Below, one piece after another: positions 42,999-50,923 of a DNA stretch of 64,000 bases. This stretch comes from Pseudolabrys sp. Its GTDB lineage: Bacteria; Pseudomonadota; Alphaproteobacteria; Rhizobiales; Xanthobacteraceae. A program made the translations under genes and the position numbers. The stretch spans positions 34,359 through 98,358 of the forward strand of contig JALHNV010000003.1 in the NCBI GenBank assembly GCA_022843325.1, given 5' to 3'. A model generated the notes under the pieces. The model was not told where the DNA came from. It saw nothing but the letters and a program-made list of their open reading frames with translations, and ran no database searches. Position 1 is the stretch's first letter, and each line of letters begins with the position of its first letter.

Positions 42999-43076
42999 GA
43001 GGGCGCCGCGCCTGGAGAAGGGAATGGCGGGACGCAAGGCCTTATGGCTCGCATCCCGCCTGTCGGTGTCAGCAGG

Positions 43077-44252
43077 TTAGTTGGTCAGAGGCAGAATCTG
43101 GCCGTCCTTGAAGTACGTGAAGATGTAGTCGTCAGCTGTCAGGGCATCGTGGTTGTCGGGCGTGAACGGCTTGCTGTAGCTCTTGATCAGGCCGTCGTAC
43201 TTGTCGATGGCGTAGAGCGCTTCGCGGACCTTCGGGCCTTCGGTCGAGCCGGCCTTGGCGATCGCCAGCGTCATCAGGTTCATGGCGTCGTAGGCATTGG
43301 CGATGCCGACGGCCGGCGTGACGTCGGCCAGCGTCTTGATCTCCGGATACTTCTTCTTGAGCGCGGCCAGAACCTGCTCGCCTTTGGGCGACAGCTTGCC
43401 GGCGAAGCTGTAGGTCTGGACGAAGTGCACCTTGGACCCGCTCGGGCCCGCCAGTTCGCTGAAGCGGCCGCCGGCCGGACCCCAGTGCGACACGATCGGG
43501 ACATCCCAGCCCATGCGATCGAGCGACTTCACCACCTGCGACGACGGCGCGACGTTGGCGACCATGAACAGCACGTCGGCGCCGGCCTGCTTCAGGCGCG
43601 TCAGTTGCGGGACGACATCGATGTCGGCGTCCTGGAATTTCTCGATGCCGACATAGGGCATCTTCTTCTCTTCGAGGGCCTCCTTCAGGCCCTTTTCGTT
43701 CGACTCGCCCCAGGGATTGTTGATCAGGATCATCCCCGGCTTCTTCATGTCGTATTTCTTGAGCGCGTAGTTCACCAGCGCCTTGTCGACCAGCACGTCG
43801 ACGGCGGACACGCGGAACGCATAGTTCTCGGCGGCGCCGTTGCGGGTGATCGGCGTGCCGGCCGCCCAGACGCCCATGAACGGGATCTTGCTTTGGTTGA
43901 TGAAGGGCACGATGGCCATCGACACCGGCGTATCGAGACCGCCGAACAGCGCGGCGACCTTCTCGCGCTGCACCAGCTCGCGGGCGGCGACCACGCCCTT
44001 GGCCGGGTTGCTTTCGTCGTCGCGGACGATCAGTTCGAGCTTCTTGCCGAGCACGCCACCCTTGGCGTTGATCTCGTCAATGGCGACCGACAGGCCACGC
44101 ACGATGGCCTCGCCGGACTTGGCGGACTGGCCGGACATCGCGGCGACCAGGCCGAGCTTCATGGTGTCCTGGGCGGCAACAGGCGTCGCGACCAGTGCGG
44201 CAGCAGCGGCGGCCAGCAGGAGACGGCGCGGCAAGCAGAGGGGAAAAGGCAT
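43077..44252 (-). CDS. Liv-type ABC transporter substrate-binding protein
   Basis: The 391-residue exported protein has a leader ending near TPVAAQDTMKLG and the Liv-type periplasmic binding protein fold: KLGLVAAMSGQSAKSGEAIVRGLSVAIDEINAKGGVLGKKLELIVRDDESNPAKGV. An AAAGGA site precedes the ATG. It heads the operon with LivH, LivMGF, the cytosine-deaminase-like amidohydrolase and perhaps the DMT transporter. A perfect palindrome 156 bases upstream is a likely GntR operator. The ligand is unknown; a cyclic amide or nucleobase-like compound would suit the amidohydrolase. Confidence 0.92.
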   Translation of the reverse strand: MPFPLCLPRRLLLAAAAAALVATPVAAQDTMKLGLVAAMSGQSAKSGEAIVRGLSVAIDEINAKGGVLGKKLELIVRDDESNPAKGVVAARELVQREKVAALFGGLDTPVSMAIVPFINQSKIPFMGVWAAGTPITRNGAAENYAFRVSAVDVLVDKALVNYALKKYDMKKPGMILINNPWGESNEKGLKEALEEKKMPYVGIEKFQDADIDVVPQLTRLKQAGADVLFMVANVAPSSQVVKSLDRMGWDVPIVSHWGPAGGRFSELAGPSGSKVHFVQTYSFAGKLSPKGEQVLAALKKKYPEIKTLADVTPAVGIANAYDAMNLMTLAIAKAGSTEGPKVREALYAIDKYDGLIKSYSKPFTPDNHDALTADDYIFTYFKDGQILPLTN

Positions 44253-44407
44253 GGCAATTCCTTTCGGAAGGGGTGGGCCCGCGCTTTACTTCGCAAGGGA
44301 CATGCCAACGCGCTTTGCTTGAAATCACCCGATAAATTAGGCTTCCGGGGACGGTCGCGCGCCCGTTTCCTAGGCATCTGCCAAAGTTCTGGGCAAATCG
44401 TATGCAC

Positions 44408-44421
44408 AATCGTATACGATT
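44408..44421. promoter_or_regulatory. Candidate GntR/FCD operator, perfect 14-bp palindrome
   Basis: AATCGTATACGATT is a perfect palindrome with a GTATAC core, the pattern of FCD-type GntR operators. An extra half-site, AATCGTAT, lies 12 bases upstream at 44396-44403. It sits between the Liv operon (minus) and the SnoaL-like gene (plus), and a GntR/FCD gene is encoded at 44971-45723. Confidence 0.6.
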
Positions 44422-44529
44422 TCCATATTTCCCCGCTACAATAATCTGGCCGGAAATATGCATGGCCCGGCGCAGCGGGGCCGGTCCAGACGGCGCCGCG
44501 CCACGCGCCGTACCCACAGGAGCCCGATC

Positions 44530-44967
44530 ATGTCCCCCGCCTCGCCTGCCCTTGCCGTCACCGCCGCCTCCGACGAGACCGCCGAAGCCGCCAGCATCGT
44601 CGAGAAATTCCTGGTGGCCTCGATGGTGCCGGACCCGGAGACGGCGGCGCGCTATGTCGCCGAGCCGCTGAAGCTGACCTTCACCGGCGGCCGCAAGTTC
44701 TCCCACCCGCGCGAGAGCACCGCGTTCAACGCCCGGCGCTACAAGTGGGTCAAGAAGGCGATGGAGCGATCCGACGTCGCGCCGGGCGTCGGCGAGACGG
44801 TGGTCTACAATACCGGCACGCTGTACGGCGAGTGGCCGGACGGTACGAAGTTCGAGGGCAACCGCTACGTCGATCGCTTTGTCGTGCGCGGCGGCAAGAT
44901 CGTGCAGATGGACGTCTGGAACGACAGCGCCGAATGGCTGCTGACCCGCCATGGCATCGAGGCGTAA
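44530..44967 (+). CDS. SnoaL-like / nuclear transport factor 2 family protein
   Basis: The 145-residue small cone-shaped NTF2-like domain has an N-terminal helix (ASIVEKFLVASMVPDPETAARYVAEPL), the GGRKFSHPRES loop, and the final strand pair FVVRGGKIVQMDVWNDSAEWLL. Family members include enzymes, ligand carriers and binding modules, so the function is open. ATG 44530 has a CAGGAG site about 10 bases upstream. It is divergent to the Liv operon, with the GntR-type palindrome between, and ends 3 bases from the convergent GntR gene stop. Confidence 0.8.
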   Translation: MSPASPALAVTAASDETAEAASIVEKFLVASMVPDPETAARYVAEPLKLTFTGGRKFSHPRESTAFNARRYKWVKKAMERSDVAPGVGETVVYNTGTLYGEWPDGTKFEGNRYVDRFVVRGGKIVQMDVWNDSAEWLLTRHGIEA

Positions 44968-44970
44968 GAA

Positions 44971-45723
44971 CTAGTGACGGCTGCCTTTGACCGGCTTGTC
45001 GATGACCGCACGCGGCTCGTCGGCATAGGACGACAGGATATCCCCCAGCGCGCGGTTCTTCGGCGGGCCGGCGACAATGAGCGCCCGGCTCACCACCGCC
45101 TGCAAATGGCCGTCCATCACCGCTGAGGCACGATCGGCGTCGCCGGCGGCCAGCGCATTGATCACCTCGCGATGCTCGTTCACCGCGCATTCCGACGAAT
45201 GCGGCCGGCTGTACAGCGCCAGAATGAGCCCGCAGCGTGACGACACTTCGCTGACGTAGCGCGCCAGCACCGGACTGCCGGTCATCTCGGCGAGCAGGAT
45301 GTGAAATTCGGTGGCAAGCCGGATCGACAGCGGTTCGTTGTTGCCGCGGGCGCGCTGCTCCTCATCGACATGCGCCTGCAATTTCTCGATCTGCCCGGCC
45401 GTGAGGTTGCCAGCAAGGCGCGACATCACCAGGCGCTCAAGACCGAGCCGCACGTCGAATGTATCACGCGCCTCCTCCCAGGCCGGCGTCGCCACCGCCG
45501 CACCGCGGTTGCGGCGCAACTCGACCAGGCCCTCGGCGGCAAGCTGCCCGAGCGCGTTGCGGACAATGGTGCGGCTGGCGCCGAAGCGTTCGCCGATGGC
45601 GTCCTCCGGCAGCTTGGCGCCTGGCGCCAGCGCCTGCTCGATGATGGCGTGGCGCAGCGCGCGGTAGATCGCGCCGACGCGGTCGACGGCAGCTTTCGGT
45701 TTGCGTTTTGCGGGCTTGGCCAA
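44971..45723 (-). CDS. GntR-family regulator, FCD domain
   Basis: The 250-residue protein has a Lys/Arg-rich N-terminal tail (MAKPAKRKPK), a winged helix at about 15-80 (IYRALRHAIIEQALAPGAKLPEDAIGERFGASRTIVRNALGQLAAEGLVEL) and an FCD effector domain about 90-225 with metal-binding-like His in EFHILLAEMTG and NEHREVINAL. It follows the amidohydrolase of the Tau/Ssu-like operon by 76 bases in the same direction, and the Liv operator-like palindrome is 550 bases away. It could coordinate both ABC operons. Confidence 0.93.
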   Translation of the reverse strand: MAKPAKRKPKAAVDRVGAIYRALRHAIIEQALAPGAKLPEDAIGERFGASRTIVRNALGQLAAEGLVELRRNRGAAVATPAWEEARDTFDVRLGLERLVMSRLAGNLTAGQIEKLQAHVDEEQRARGNNEPLSIRLATEFHILLAEMTGSPVLARYVSEVSSRCGLILALYSRPHSSECAVNEHREVINALAAGDADRASAVMDGHLQAVVSRALIVAGPPKNRALGDILSSYADEPRAVIDKPVKGSRH

Positions 45724-45799
45724 GGTGTGGGAACCGTGCGGGTTTTGTCTGCCGACGCTTGTACCATGTCAGGGCCGGCCCGGAAGCCAGCCCTCGCCG

Positions 45800-47290
45800 T
45801 CAGCCGTGACCGCAGAAACGGTGCACGTGGTAAGGCTCGCGCGCCAGACCGACGCAGTAATCCAGCACGACCGGCTCAAAGGCCTTCACGAAGTCCTTGG
45901 CGCCGACATTGACCTTGGCGAGCTGCTCCATCACCGCGGTCGTCTCATCGGCCAGCCGGCTCATGTCGACGCCATTCACCTTGCCGCCCTCGACCAGCAC
46001 CTGTCCGCCGACCATGACGCGGTCGATGCCGGTGCCGTCCTCGACGAACACGACGTGCAGCAGCGGTTCGTTGAGCGGAATGTAGTTGATGCTGGTCAGG
46101 TCGAGGAACACGATGTCGGCCTTGAAGCCCGGCGCGAGTTGACCGATCAGATTGCCCATGCCGAGCGCCCCGGCGCTGCCTTTGGTGGCGGCCTCGAAGG
46201 CTTCCGCCGCGGTCAGCCACTGCTGCGGATCGGGACCGTGCACGCGCGATACAAAGGCCGCCATGCGCATGGCCTCGAACATGTTCTGGTTGTCGGACGA
46301 CAGACAGCCGTCGGTGCCGACGCCGAGATTGATGCCGCGGTCGAGCATCTTGCGCGCCGCGCCGATGCCGGAGCCGAGCTTCATGTTGCTGCCCGGGTTG
46401 TGCGCGACCGATGCGCCGGCATCGGCCAGCCGGCCCATGTCGTCGTCGTCGATCCAGATCGCGTGCGCGGCGGTGAAGTTCGGGCCGATCATGCCGAGCT
46501 TGTGCAGATGACCGACCAGCGTGGTGTCGTATTTGCGCGGGCCGACCAGCGCCTGCACCTTGGATTCGGCGACATGCATCTGCACGCCAATGCCATGCGC
46601 TTTGGCGAGGTCGCGGCAGGCGACGATGAAGTCGTCGGTGCAGTGGTGCGGGATGGTCGGCGCCAGCGCCGGCCGCAATTTGTCGCGGTCCCAGGCCCAG
46701 TTCTCGATCACCGTGCGGCAGATCGCCAGACTGACATCGTAGGGCGTGGCGCGCATCGCCTCCGCCTTCTCGCGCAGTTCGGCCGGCATCGACGCGATCA
46801 GCCCCGGGATCGCCCGGTAGAAAGTGGTGTCGGCCATCATCGGCGCGATCACCGCGCGCAGGCCGACGTCATGATAGGCGCGGGCGACCGCGTCGAGCCC
46901 CTCGACCGACGGCGCCGGAATTTCCGCCGCCAGGTCGTAGCAGGCGGTGCAGCCTTTGCTCAGCATCTCCAGCGCGCCGATGCGGGTGGACAAATACTTG
47001 ATCTCGGCAGTGCGCCCGCCGCCGGTCCACGGATAGGCATTCAGCAACAGTTCGAGCGACCAGCGATCCGCCATCGCGCGGCCGAGCGCCGTTGTGCCGT
47101 GGGTGTGGGCGTTGATCAGGCCAGGCATCAGCAACCGGCCGGTGGCGTCGACCCGCTTGACGTCGGCCCCGACGTTCTCGCCGGGCGGCAACACCGCCGC
47201 GATCGTGTCGCCGTCGATGAGAATGTCGGCATAGGCGCCGTCGAGCCGGCCCGCGGTCAGCAGGCGGCCGCCCTGTATCAATTGTTTCAA
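45800..47290 (-). CDS. Amidohydrolase, atrazine chlorohydrolase/guanine deaminase-like
   Basis: The 496-residue metal enzyme has the full subtype motif set: LINAHTHGTTALGRAM (His-x-His), GVQMHVAESKVQA (His and catalytic Glu), FTAAHAIWIDDDDM (His), SVAHNPGSNMKLGSG and LGVGTDGCLSSDNQNMFEAMR (Asp). This is the ATZ/TRZ and nucleobase deaminase branch. The TTG start at 47290 overlaps the stop of the small upstream gene as TTGA, supporting coupling. It is the last enzyme gene of the Tau/Ssu-like ABC operon, so it probably hydrolyses the imported molecule. Confidence 0.88.
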   Translation of the reverse strand: MKQLIQGGRLLTAGRLDGAYADILIDGDTIAAVLPPGENVGADVKRVDATGRLLMPGLINAHTHGTTALGRAMADRWSLELLLNAYPWTGGGRTAEIKYLSTRIGALEMLSKGCTACYDLAAEIPAPSVEGLDAVARAYHDVGLRAVIAPMMADTTFYRAIPGLIASMPAELREKAEAMRATPYDVSLAICRTVIENWAWDRDKLRPALAPTIPHHCTDDFIVACRDLAKAHGIGVQMHVAESKVQALVGPRKYDTTLVGHLHKLGMIGPNFTAAHAIWIDDDDMGRLADAGASVAHNPGSNMKLGSGIGAARKMLDRGINLGVGTDGCLSSDNQNMFEAMRMAAFVSRVHGPDPQQWLTAAEAFEAATKGSAGALGMGNLIGQLAPGFKADIVFLDLTSINYIPLNEPLLHVVFVEDGTGIDRVMVGGQVLVEGGKVNGVDMSRLADETTAVMEQLAKVNVGAKDFVKAFEPVVLDYCVGLAREPYHVHRFCGHG

Positions 47291-47673
47291 CTGCGCGTCT
47301 CCACGGGAATGACGGTGGCCTGGTCTATTCTCATAAACGTCGCGACCCCGGCGTCAATGCGAAAGCCATAGTCCAGCCGCCCAACGACCTTCACCGGCTT
47401 GTCTTCAGCGACAGAGAGGAAGGCCGGCGAACCAGTGATTGTTATAACGGCCGCCGGAACCGGCGAGCAATCCGGGCACAGACCCGGCTGATCGACCAGC
47501 ATCATCGCCGCATTCGGCCCATGGGCGTGCGACAGATAGCCTTCGATGGTGACGGCGCGGCCGGACAGTTTGTCGGCCGTCGCGCTGTAGCGCAATTCGT
47601 CGGTGCCAAGATGATCGAACAGATCCGCAAAGCCGATCGGCAGCGGCGCGGCATCCGCAACGTCACGCGGCAT
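47287..47673 (-). CDS. Small protein with CxxC pair, unrecognised
   Basis: The 128-residue protein is predicted cytosolic. A beta-rich pattern (GRAVTIEGYLSHAHGPNAAMMLVDQPG, VKVVGRLDYGFRIDAGVATFMRIDQATVIPV) suggests an OB-like barrel, and a CPDCSP motif sits in a loop near residue 70. I do not recognise a named family. ATG 47673 overlaps the ATPase stop by 11 bases and the gene ends within the start of the amidohydrolase gene; a TTG 18 bases upstream is possible. The overlaps at both ends show it belongs to the operon. Confidence 0.6.
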   Translation of the reverse strand: MPRDVADAAPLPIGFADLFDHLGTDELRYSATADKLSGRAVTIEGYLSHAHGPNAAMMLVDQPGLCPDCSPVPAAVITITGSPAFLSVAEDKPVKVVGRLDYGFRIDAGVATFMRIDQATVIPVETRS

Positions 47674-48475
47674 CGGACACCGATCCGGCAATCGCTGCCA
47701 GCCCGTCGTCGTCGCTCGCCCGCATCACTTCACGCTCCAGCGTTTCCGTCAGCCGCGTGCGGTAGTCGTTGAAGCCCGGATCGGTCATCCGCCGCGGCCG
47801 CGGCAGGTCGATGCGAACCTCCTCGACGATCCGGCCCGGGCCGGCGCTCATCACCACGACGCGGTCGGCGAGCAGCACGGCCTCGTCGATGTGATGGGTG
47901 ACGAAGATGATGGTCGGCTTGAACTCGCTCCACACCTCCAGCAAGAAGCGCTGCATCAGCACGCGGGTCTGGAAGTCGAGCGCGGCAAACGGCTCGTCCA
48001 TCATGATGAACTCGGGGCTCTCGACCAGCGCGCGGGCAATCGCCACGCGCTGTTTCATGCCGCCGGACAACTGGTGCGGCCGGTGATCGGCGAACTTCGA
48101 CAGCCGGACCCGCGAAAGCATCTTGGCCACGCGCTCCTCGCGCTCCGGCTTCGGCACTTTCTTCATCGCCAGACCGAAGCCGACATTGTCCTTTACCGAC
48201 AGCCACGGGAACAGCGAGTGGTCCTGGAACACCATGACCACGCCCGGTTCGGGGCCGGTGACCGGCTTGTTGTCGAGCGTGATGCGGCCGGATGACAACG
48301 GCTCCAGCCCGGCGATCAGTTCGAGCAGCGTGCTCTTGCCGCAGCCGGACGGCCCGAGAAGGGCGACGAACTCGCCATTCTCCACGGTGAGATTGATGTC
48401 GGCGAGTGCGGTGACCGCAAGTCCGCCCGCTCCGGGCCAGACCTTGCCGACGCTATGACAGGCGAGTGTTGTCAT
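47663..48475 (-). CDS. Nitrate/sulfonate/taurine-type ABC transporter ATP-binding protein
   Basis: The 270-residue ATPase has Walker A LLGPSGCGKST, Q-loop MVFQDHSLFPWLSVKDN, signature LSGGMKQRVAIARALV, Walker B FIMMDEPFAALD and H-loop FVTHHIDEAVLLADRVVVM. The FQDHSLFPW and AALDFQTR segments fit the TauB/SsuB/ThiZ group. ATG 48475 overlaps the permease stop by four bases (ATGA); longer in-frame readings lie antisense-like in the permease gene. It energises the permease encoded immediately upstream. Confidence 0.93.
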   Translation of the reverse strand: MTTLACHSVGKVWPGAGGLAVTALADINLTVENGEFVALLGPSGCGKSTLLELIAGLEPLSSGRITLDNKPVTGPEPGVVMVFQDHSLFPWLSVKDNVGFGLAMKKVPKPEREERVAKMLSRVRLSKFADHRPHQLSGGMKQRVAIARALVESPEFIMMDEPFAALDFQTRVLMQRFLLEVWSEFKPTIIFVTHHIDEAVLLADRVVVMSAGPGRIVEEVRIDLPRPRRMTDPGFNDYRTRLTETLEREVMRASDDDGLAAIAGSVSDAA

Positions 48476-49323
48476 GGTGCGGGCTGCCACCACAGGATCT
48501 TGCGCTGGATCTGCACCAGCAGCACGTCGACGAGATAGCCGGTGGCGCCGACCATGCACATGCCAAGCAGGATCAGCTTGGTGTTGAACATCTCGCGGCC
48601 GAGAATGATCATCATGCCGAGGCCGTTCTTGACCCCGACCATTTCGGCGGCCAGCACCGCCATCCAGGCGGCAAAGAAGTTGATCCGCAGCATGGTGAAA
48701 ACCTGCGGCAGCACGGCGGGGAAGATCACCTGGGTCCAGACCTGCGGTTTGCTGGCGCCGAAGCTGCGCGCGGTCTTGATCAGGCGCTGATCGACCGCGT
48801 TGACGGCGGCGACCGTCGAGATGGTCAGGATGAAGTAGACGCCCATGAAGACGACGAAGATCGCGGTCGGATTGCCAATGCCGAACAGCACGATGCCGAG
48901 CGGAATCCACGCAATCGGCGCGATCGGCGCCAGTCCGCGGATGAGCGGCAGCAGCATGTCGGAGATGGTGCTGAACGCAGAAATCACAATACCGGTGATC
49001 AGGGCAGCGGCGAAGCCGATTGCCAGACCGACCAGCACACGCACCGCACTGATCACAATGGCCATTGGGATCGGCATCGCGTCGGCGCCGAAGCCGACCC
49101 GAAAGTCGCTTTCGACCGCATAGGCGATGAACGCCGACGGCGGCGGAAACAGCACGGCGCCGTTCCAGCCGCTGGCGGCGGCGATCTCCCAGATCGCGAT
49201 GACCACGATCCACGGGATCAGGCCCTTGAGGACGACCCTGCCCCACTTGCCGGCGGTGCCCGGCGGTCGCGTTTCCGCGACGGCCGGGGCAACGCTTTCG
49301 AACGTGCCGGTGCGATCTGTCAT
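48472..49323 (-). CDS. Nitrate/sulfonate/taurine-type ABC transporter permease
   Basis: The 283-residue permease has about six membrane helices. A long N-terminal tail (to about residue 30) precedes the first helix, LIPWIVVIAIWEIAAASG. The EAA-type coupling loop is FGASKPQVWTQVIFPAVLPQVFTMLRINFFAAWMAVLAAEMVG, characteristic of TauC/SsuC. It begins 2 bases after the binding-protein stop and overlaps the ATPase start. Confidence 0.92.
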   Translation of the reverse strand: MTDRTGTFESVAPAVAETRPPGTAGKWGRVVLKGLIPWIVVIAIWEIAAASGWNGAVLFPPPSAFIAYAVESDFRVGFGADAMPIPMAIVISAVRVLVGLAIGFAAALITGIVISAFSTISDMLLPLIRGLAPIAPIAWIPLGIVLFGIGNPTAIFVVFMGVYFILTISTVAAVNAVDQRLIKTARSFGASKPQVWTQVIFPAVLPQVFTMLRINFFAAWMAVLAAEMVGVKNGLGMMIILGREMFNTKLILLGMCMVGATGYLVDVLLVQIQRKILWWQPAP

Positions 49324-49325
49324 CT

Positions 49326-50306
49326 CTAGCCCAACACTTGCTTGATCAGCGTTGTGTCGATGACATCCGGCTTGGACTTCAGGTAGCCGAGCTTCACCAT
49401 GTCGTCGACGGCGATCTCCATGCCTTTGGCGCCGCCCTGGGTGATATCGACCTGCGGCATCTGCCGCGGCAGCGCCGCCGCCAGTGTCGCCTTGTTGACG
49501 CGATAGTATTTCGCCGCATCGAGGATTTCGACCGCCTTCGGCAGGTCGGCCTTGATAGCGGCGTCGGCGCGCAGCAAAGCCTTGAGATATTTCTTGATGG
49601 TTTCCGGCTTGCTCTGGAGATAGCGCGCCGTGGTGTTGGTGACGCAGTCGGGTCCGTGCGGACCCCAGGCATCGAGGCTGCTGGCGATCGGGACGCCGCC
49701 GAGGTCGTCAATCAGCCGCGTCGCGAAGGGTTCGACGTGGGTGACGAGGTCGAGCTGCTTGGCTTCGAACGCCGCTGCAAGGGCCAGCGTGTCGTTGAAC
49801 CAGACGATGTTATAGTCGGTGTAGCCGACGCCGGCCTTGGCCAGGGCGCGGTAAAGCGTCATCTCGAAGGTGTTGAAGCGGATCGTACCGATCTTGAGCT
49901 GCTTGCCCTTGGCCTTCACCAGATCGGCCATGTCCTTGATGCCGGCGTCCTTCTGCGCGATCAGGAACAGCCCGCCGGCGCCGCTGCCGGCGATGATCTT
50001 GACCGGCGCACCCTGCCCGGCCGCGACGAAAGAGTTGGTGAAGGGGTTGTGGATGATGTCGGTGGCGCCGCTGTTGAGCGTGGTCAGGGCATCGCCCGGA
50101 TTCGGCATGAACTTCATCTGCACGTCGAGGCCCTCGTCTTTGAAGTAGTCCTGCGCCTTGGCGTAGAACAAAGGCGACATGCAGATGCCGACCAGATGGC
50201 CGACATTGACCGTCTCCAGGCCCTGCGCCCGCGCGATAAAGGGCGTTCCCAGCGCCGCCGCACCGGCAACGGCCGCTGTGGTCTTCAAGAAATCTCTGCG
50301 CTTCAT
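49326..50306 (-). CDS. NMT1/TauA-type ABC substrate-binding protein, Tat-exported
   Basis: The 326-residue protein begins MKRRDFLKTTAAVAGAAALG, a twin-arginine signal (RRDFLK) with a cleavage site near IARAQGLE. The mature part matches the NMT1/THI5-like family: VNVGHLVGICMSPLFYAKAQDYFKDEGLDVQMKFMPNPGDALTTLNSGATDI. ATG 50306 was chosen because it gives the complete Tat leader; an in-frame start 144 bases upstream would only add promoter DNA. The ligand is unknown. A folded or cofactor-carrying export form is suggested by Tat use. Confidence 0.92.
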   Translation of the reverse strand: MKRRDFLKTTAAVAGAAALGTPFIARAQGLETVNVGHLVGICMSPLFYAKAQDYFKDEGLDVQMKFMPNPGDALTTLNSGATDIIHNPFTNSFVAAGQGAPVKIIAGSGAGGLFLIAQKDAGIKDMADLVKAKGKQLKIGTIRFNTFEMTLYRALAKAGVGYTDYNIVWFNDTLALAAAFEAKQLDLVTHVEPFATRLIDDLGGVPIASSLDAWGPHGPDCVTNTTARYLQSKPETIKKYLKALLRADAAIKADLPKAVEILDAAKYYRVNKATLAAALPRQMPQVDITQGGAKGMEIAVDDMVKLGYLKSKPDVIDTTLIKQVLG

Positions 50307-50386
50307 GGCTGGCTTCCCCTGTGTGGCTGTCATTTCGGAGAAGAGGCAATGCATCATCCGTGCCAGAGCCCGGCCGCGGAAATTGC

Positions 50387-50403
50387 ATACACTTATGGAT
50401 ACA
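50387..50403. promoter_or_regulatory. ATACA direct repeat upstream of Tau/Ssu-like operon
   Basis: ATACA at 50387-50391 and again at 50399-50403 are 12 bases apart start to start, the same spacing as the AATCGTAT half-sites at the Liv operator. The site is 81-97 bases upstream of the binding-protein start. It could be a degenerate GntR/FCD site; evidence is thin. Confidence 0.25.
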
Positions 50404-50491
50404 GAATGCCGCAGGCTGACGAATTCGCAGGCAAACGCTGCCTTTTTCATCGCAGGCGCGAATGCAAGTGGTTGTGCGATCTCTCACACGC

Positions 50492-50520
50492 TTGACATTT
50501 TGTTCTCTTTTTGTTCTTAT
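50492..50520 (+). promoter_or_regulatory. Sigma-70-type promoter for the small two-gene cassette
   Basis: TTGACA at 50492-50497 is a perfect -35. TCTTAT at 50515-50520 is a 4/6 match to the -10, at exactly 17 bp spacing. It lies 36 bases upstream of the first small gene. The LexA box at 50502 occupies the spacer and part of the -10. Confidence 0.65.
50502..50516 (+). promoter_or_regulatory. LexA (SOS) box, alphaproteobacterial type
   Basis: GTTC-TCTTTTT-GTTC fits the GTTC-N7-GTTC direct repeat bound by LexA in alphaproteobacteria. It sits between the -35 and -10 of a good promoter, where LexA would block polymerase. About two such 8-base matches are expected by chance in 64 kb, but the position inside a promoter makes chance less likely. 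Confidence 0.6.
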
Positions 50521-50555
50521 CGGACACCCATTGAAATCGCCGCACAGGTGCCCCG

Positions 50556-50681
50556 ATGTCCGAAGCCGAAATCGACGACCAGGCCAGCTACATTGCAGAA
50601 AGCTTCGGCATCACGCTGGCCGCGGCGCGTGAAATCACCAAGGCGGTCGCCGCCCGGCAGGCGCGGAGAAAGAAGCGGTGA
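50556..50681 (+). CDS. Small protein, 41 residues, first gene of putative SOS cassette
   Basis: The 41-residue product starts MSEAEIDDQASYIAESFGI and ends in the very basic ARQARRKKR. The first part is acidic and helical, with a possible helix-turn-helix-like pattern (ITLAAAREITKAVAA), and the tail could bind nucleic acid. I do not recognise a family. Reading-frame overlap with the next gene as GTGA and the shared promoter support it as real. A weak AGGTG ribosome site precedes the ATG. Confidence 0.6.
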   Translation: MSEAEIDDQASYIAESFGITLAAAREITKAVAARQARRKKR

Positions 50682-50923
50682 GCGTCACCTACTACGTCGC
50701 CCTGCCCTTTGTGCGGACCGAGGACGGCAGCGCGGCCGGACAGGCGCTGGAGTGCCAGAGCGAGTCCCAGGCGCTATCCCGGGCCGGCGCCATGGCGCGC
50801 GACGCCGCCAACGCCGGTGCGGTCGCGTTCAAACGGAGCGGCGATCCGGCGCTCGGCGACTTTTCGGACGCCATCGTCATCAAGACGTTTGGCGAAGTGC
50901 CCGACAAACTCGACGAGCTTTGA
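50678..50923 (+). CDS. Small protein, 81 residues, second gene of putative SOS cassette
   Basis: The 81-residue product has the pattern of a compact alpha/beta protein: MSVTYYVALPFVRTEDG, then SESQALSRAGAMARDAANAGAVAFKRSGDP and SDAIVIKTFGEVPDKLDEL. No signal peptide or membrane segment is present. I do not recognise a named family. The GTG start overlaps the stop of the 41-residue gene, and GGAG lies about 10 bases upstream. A hairpin (AGCAGCAT, 3 bases, ATGCTGCT) lies at 50949-50967, 25 bases after the stop. Confidence 0.7.
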   Translation: MSVTYYVALPFVRTEDGSAAGQALECQSESQALSRAGAMARDAANAGAVAFKRSGDPALGDFSDAIVIKTFGEVPDKLDEL

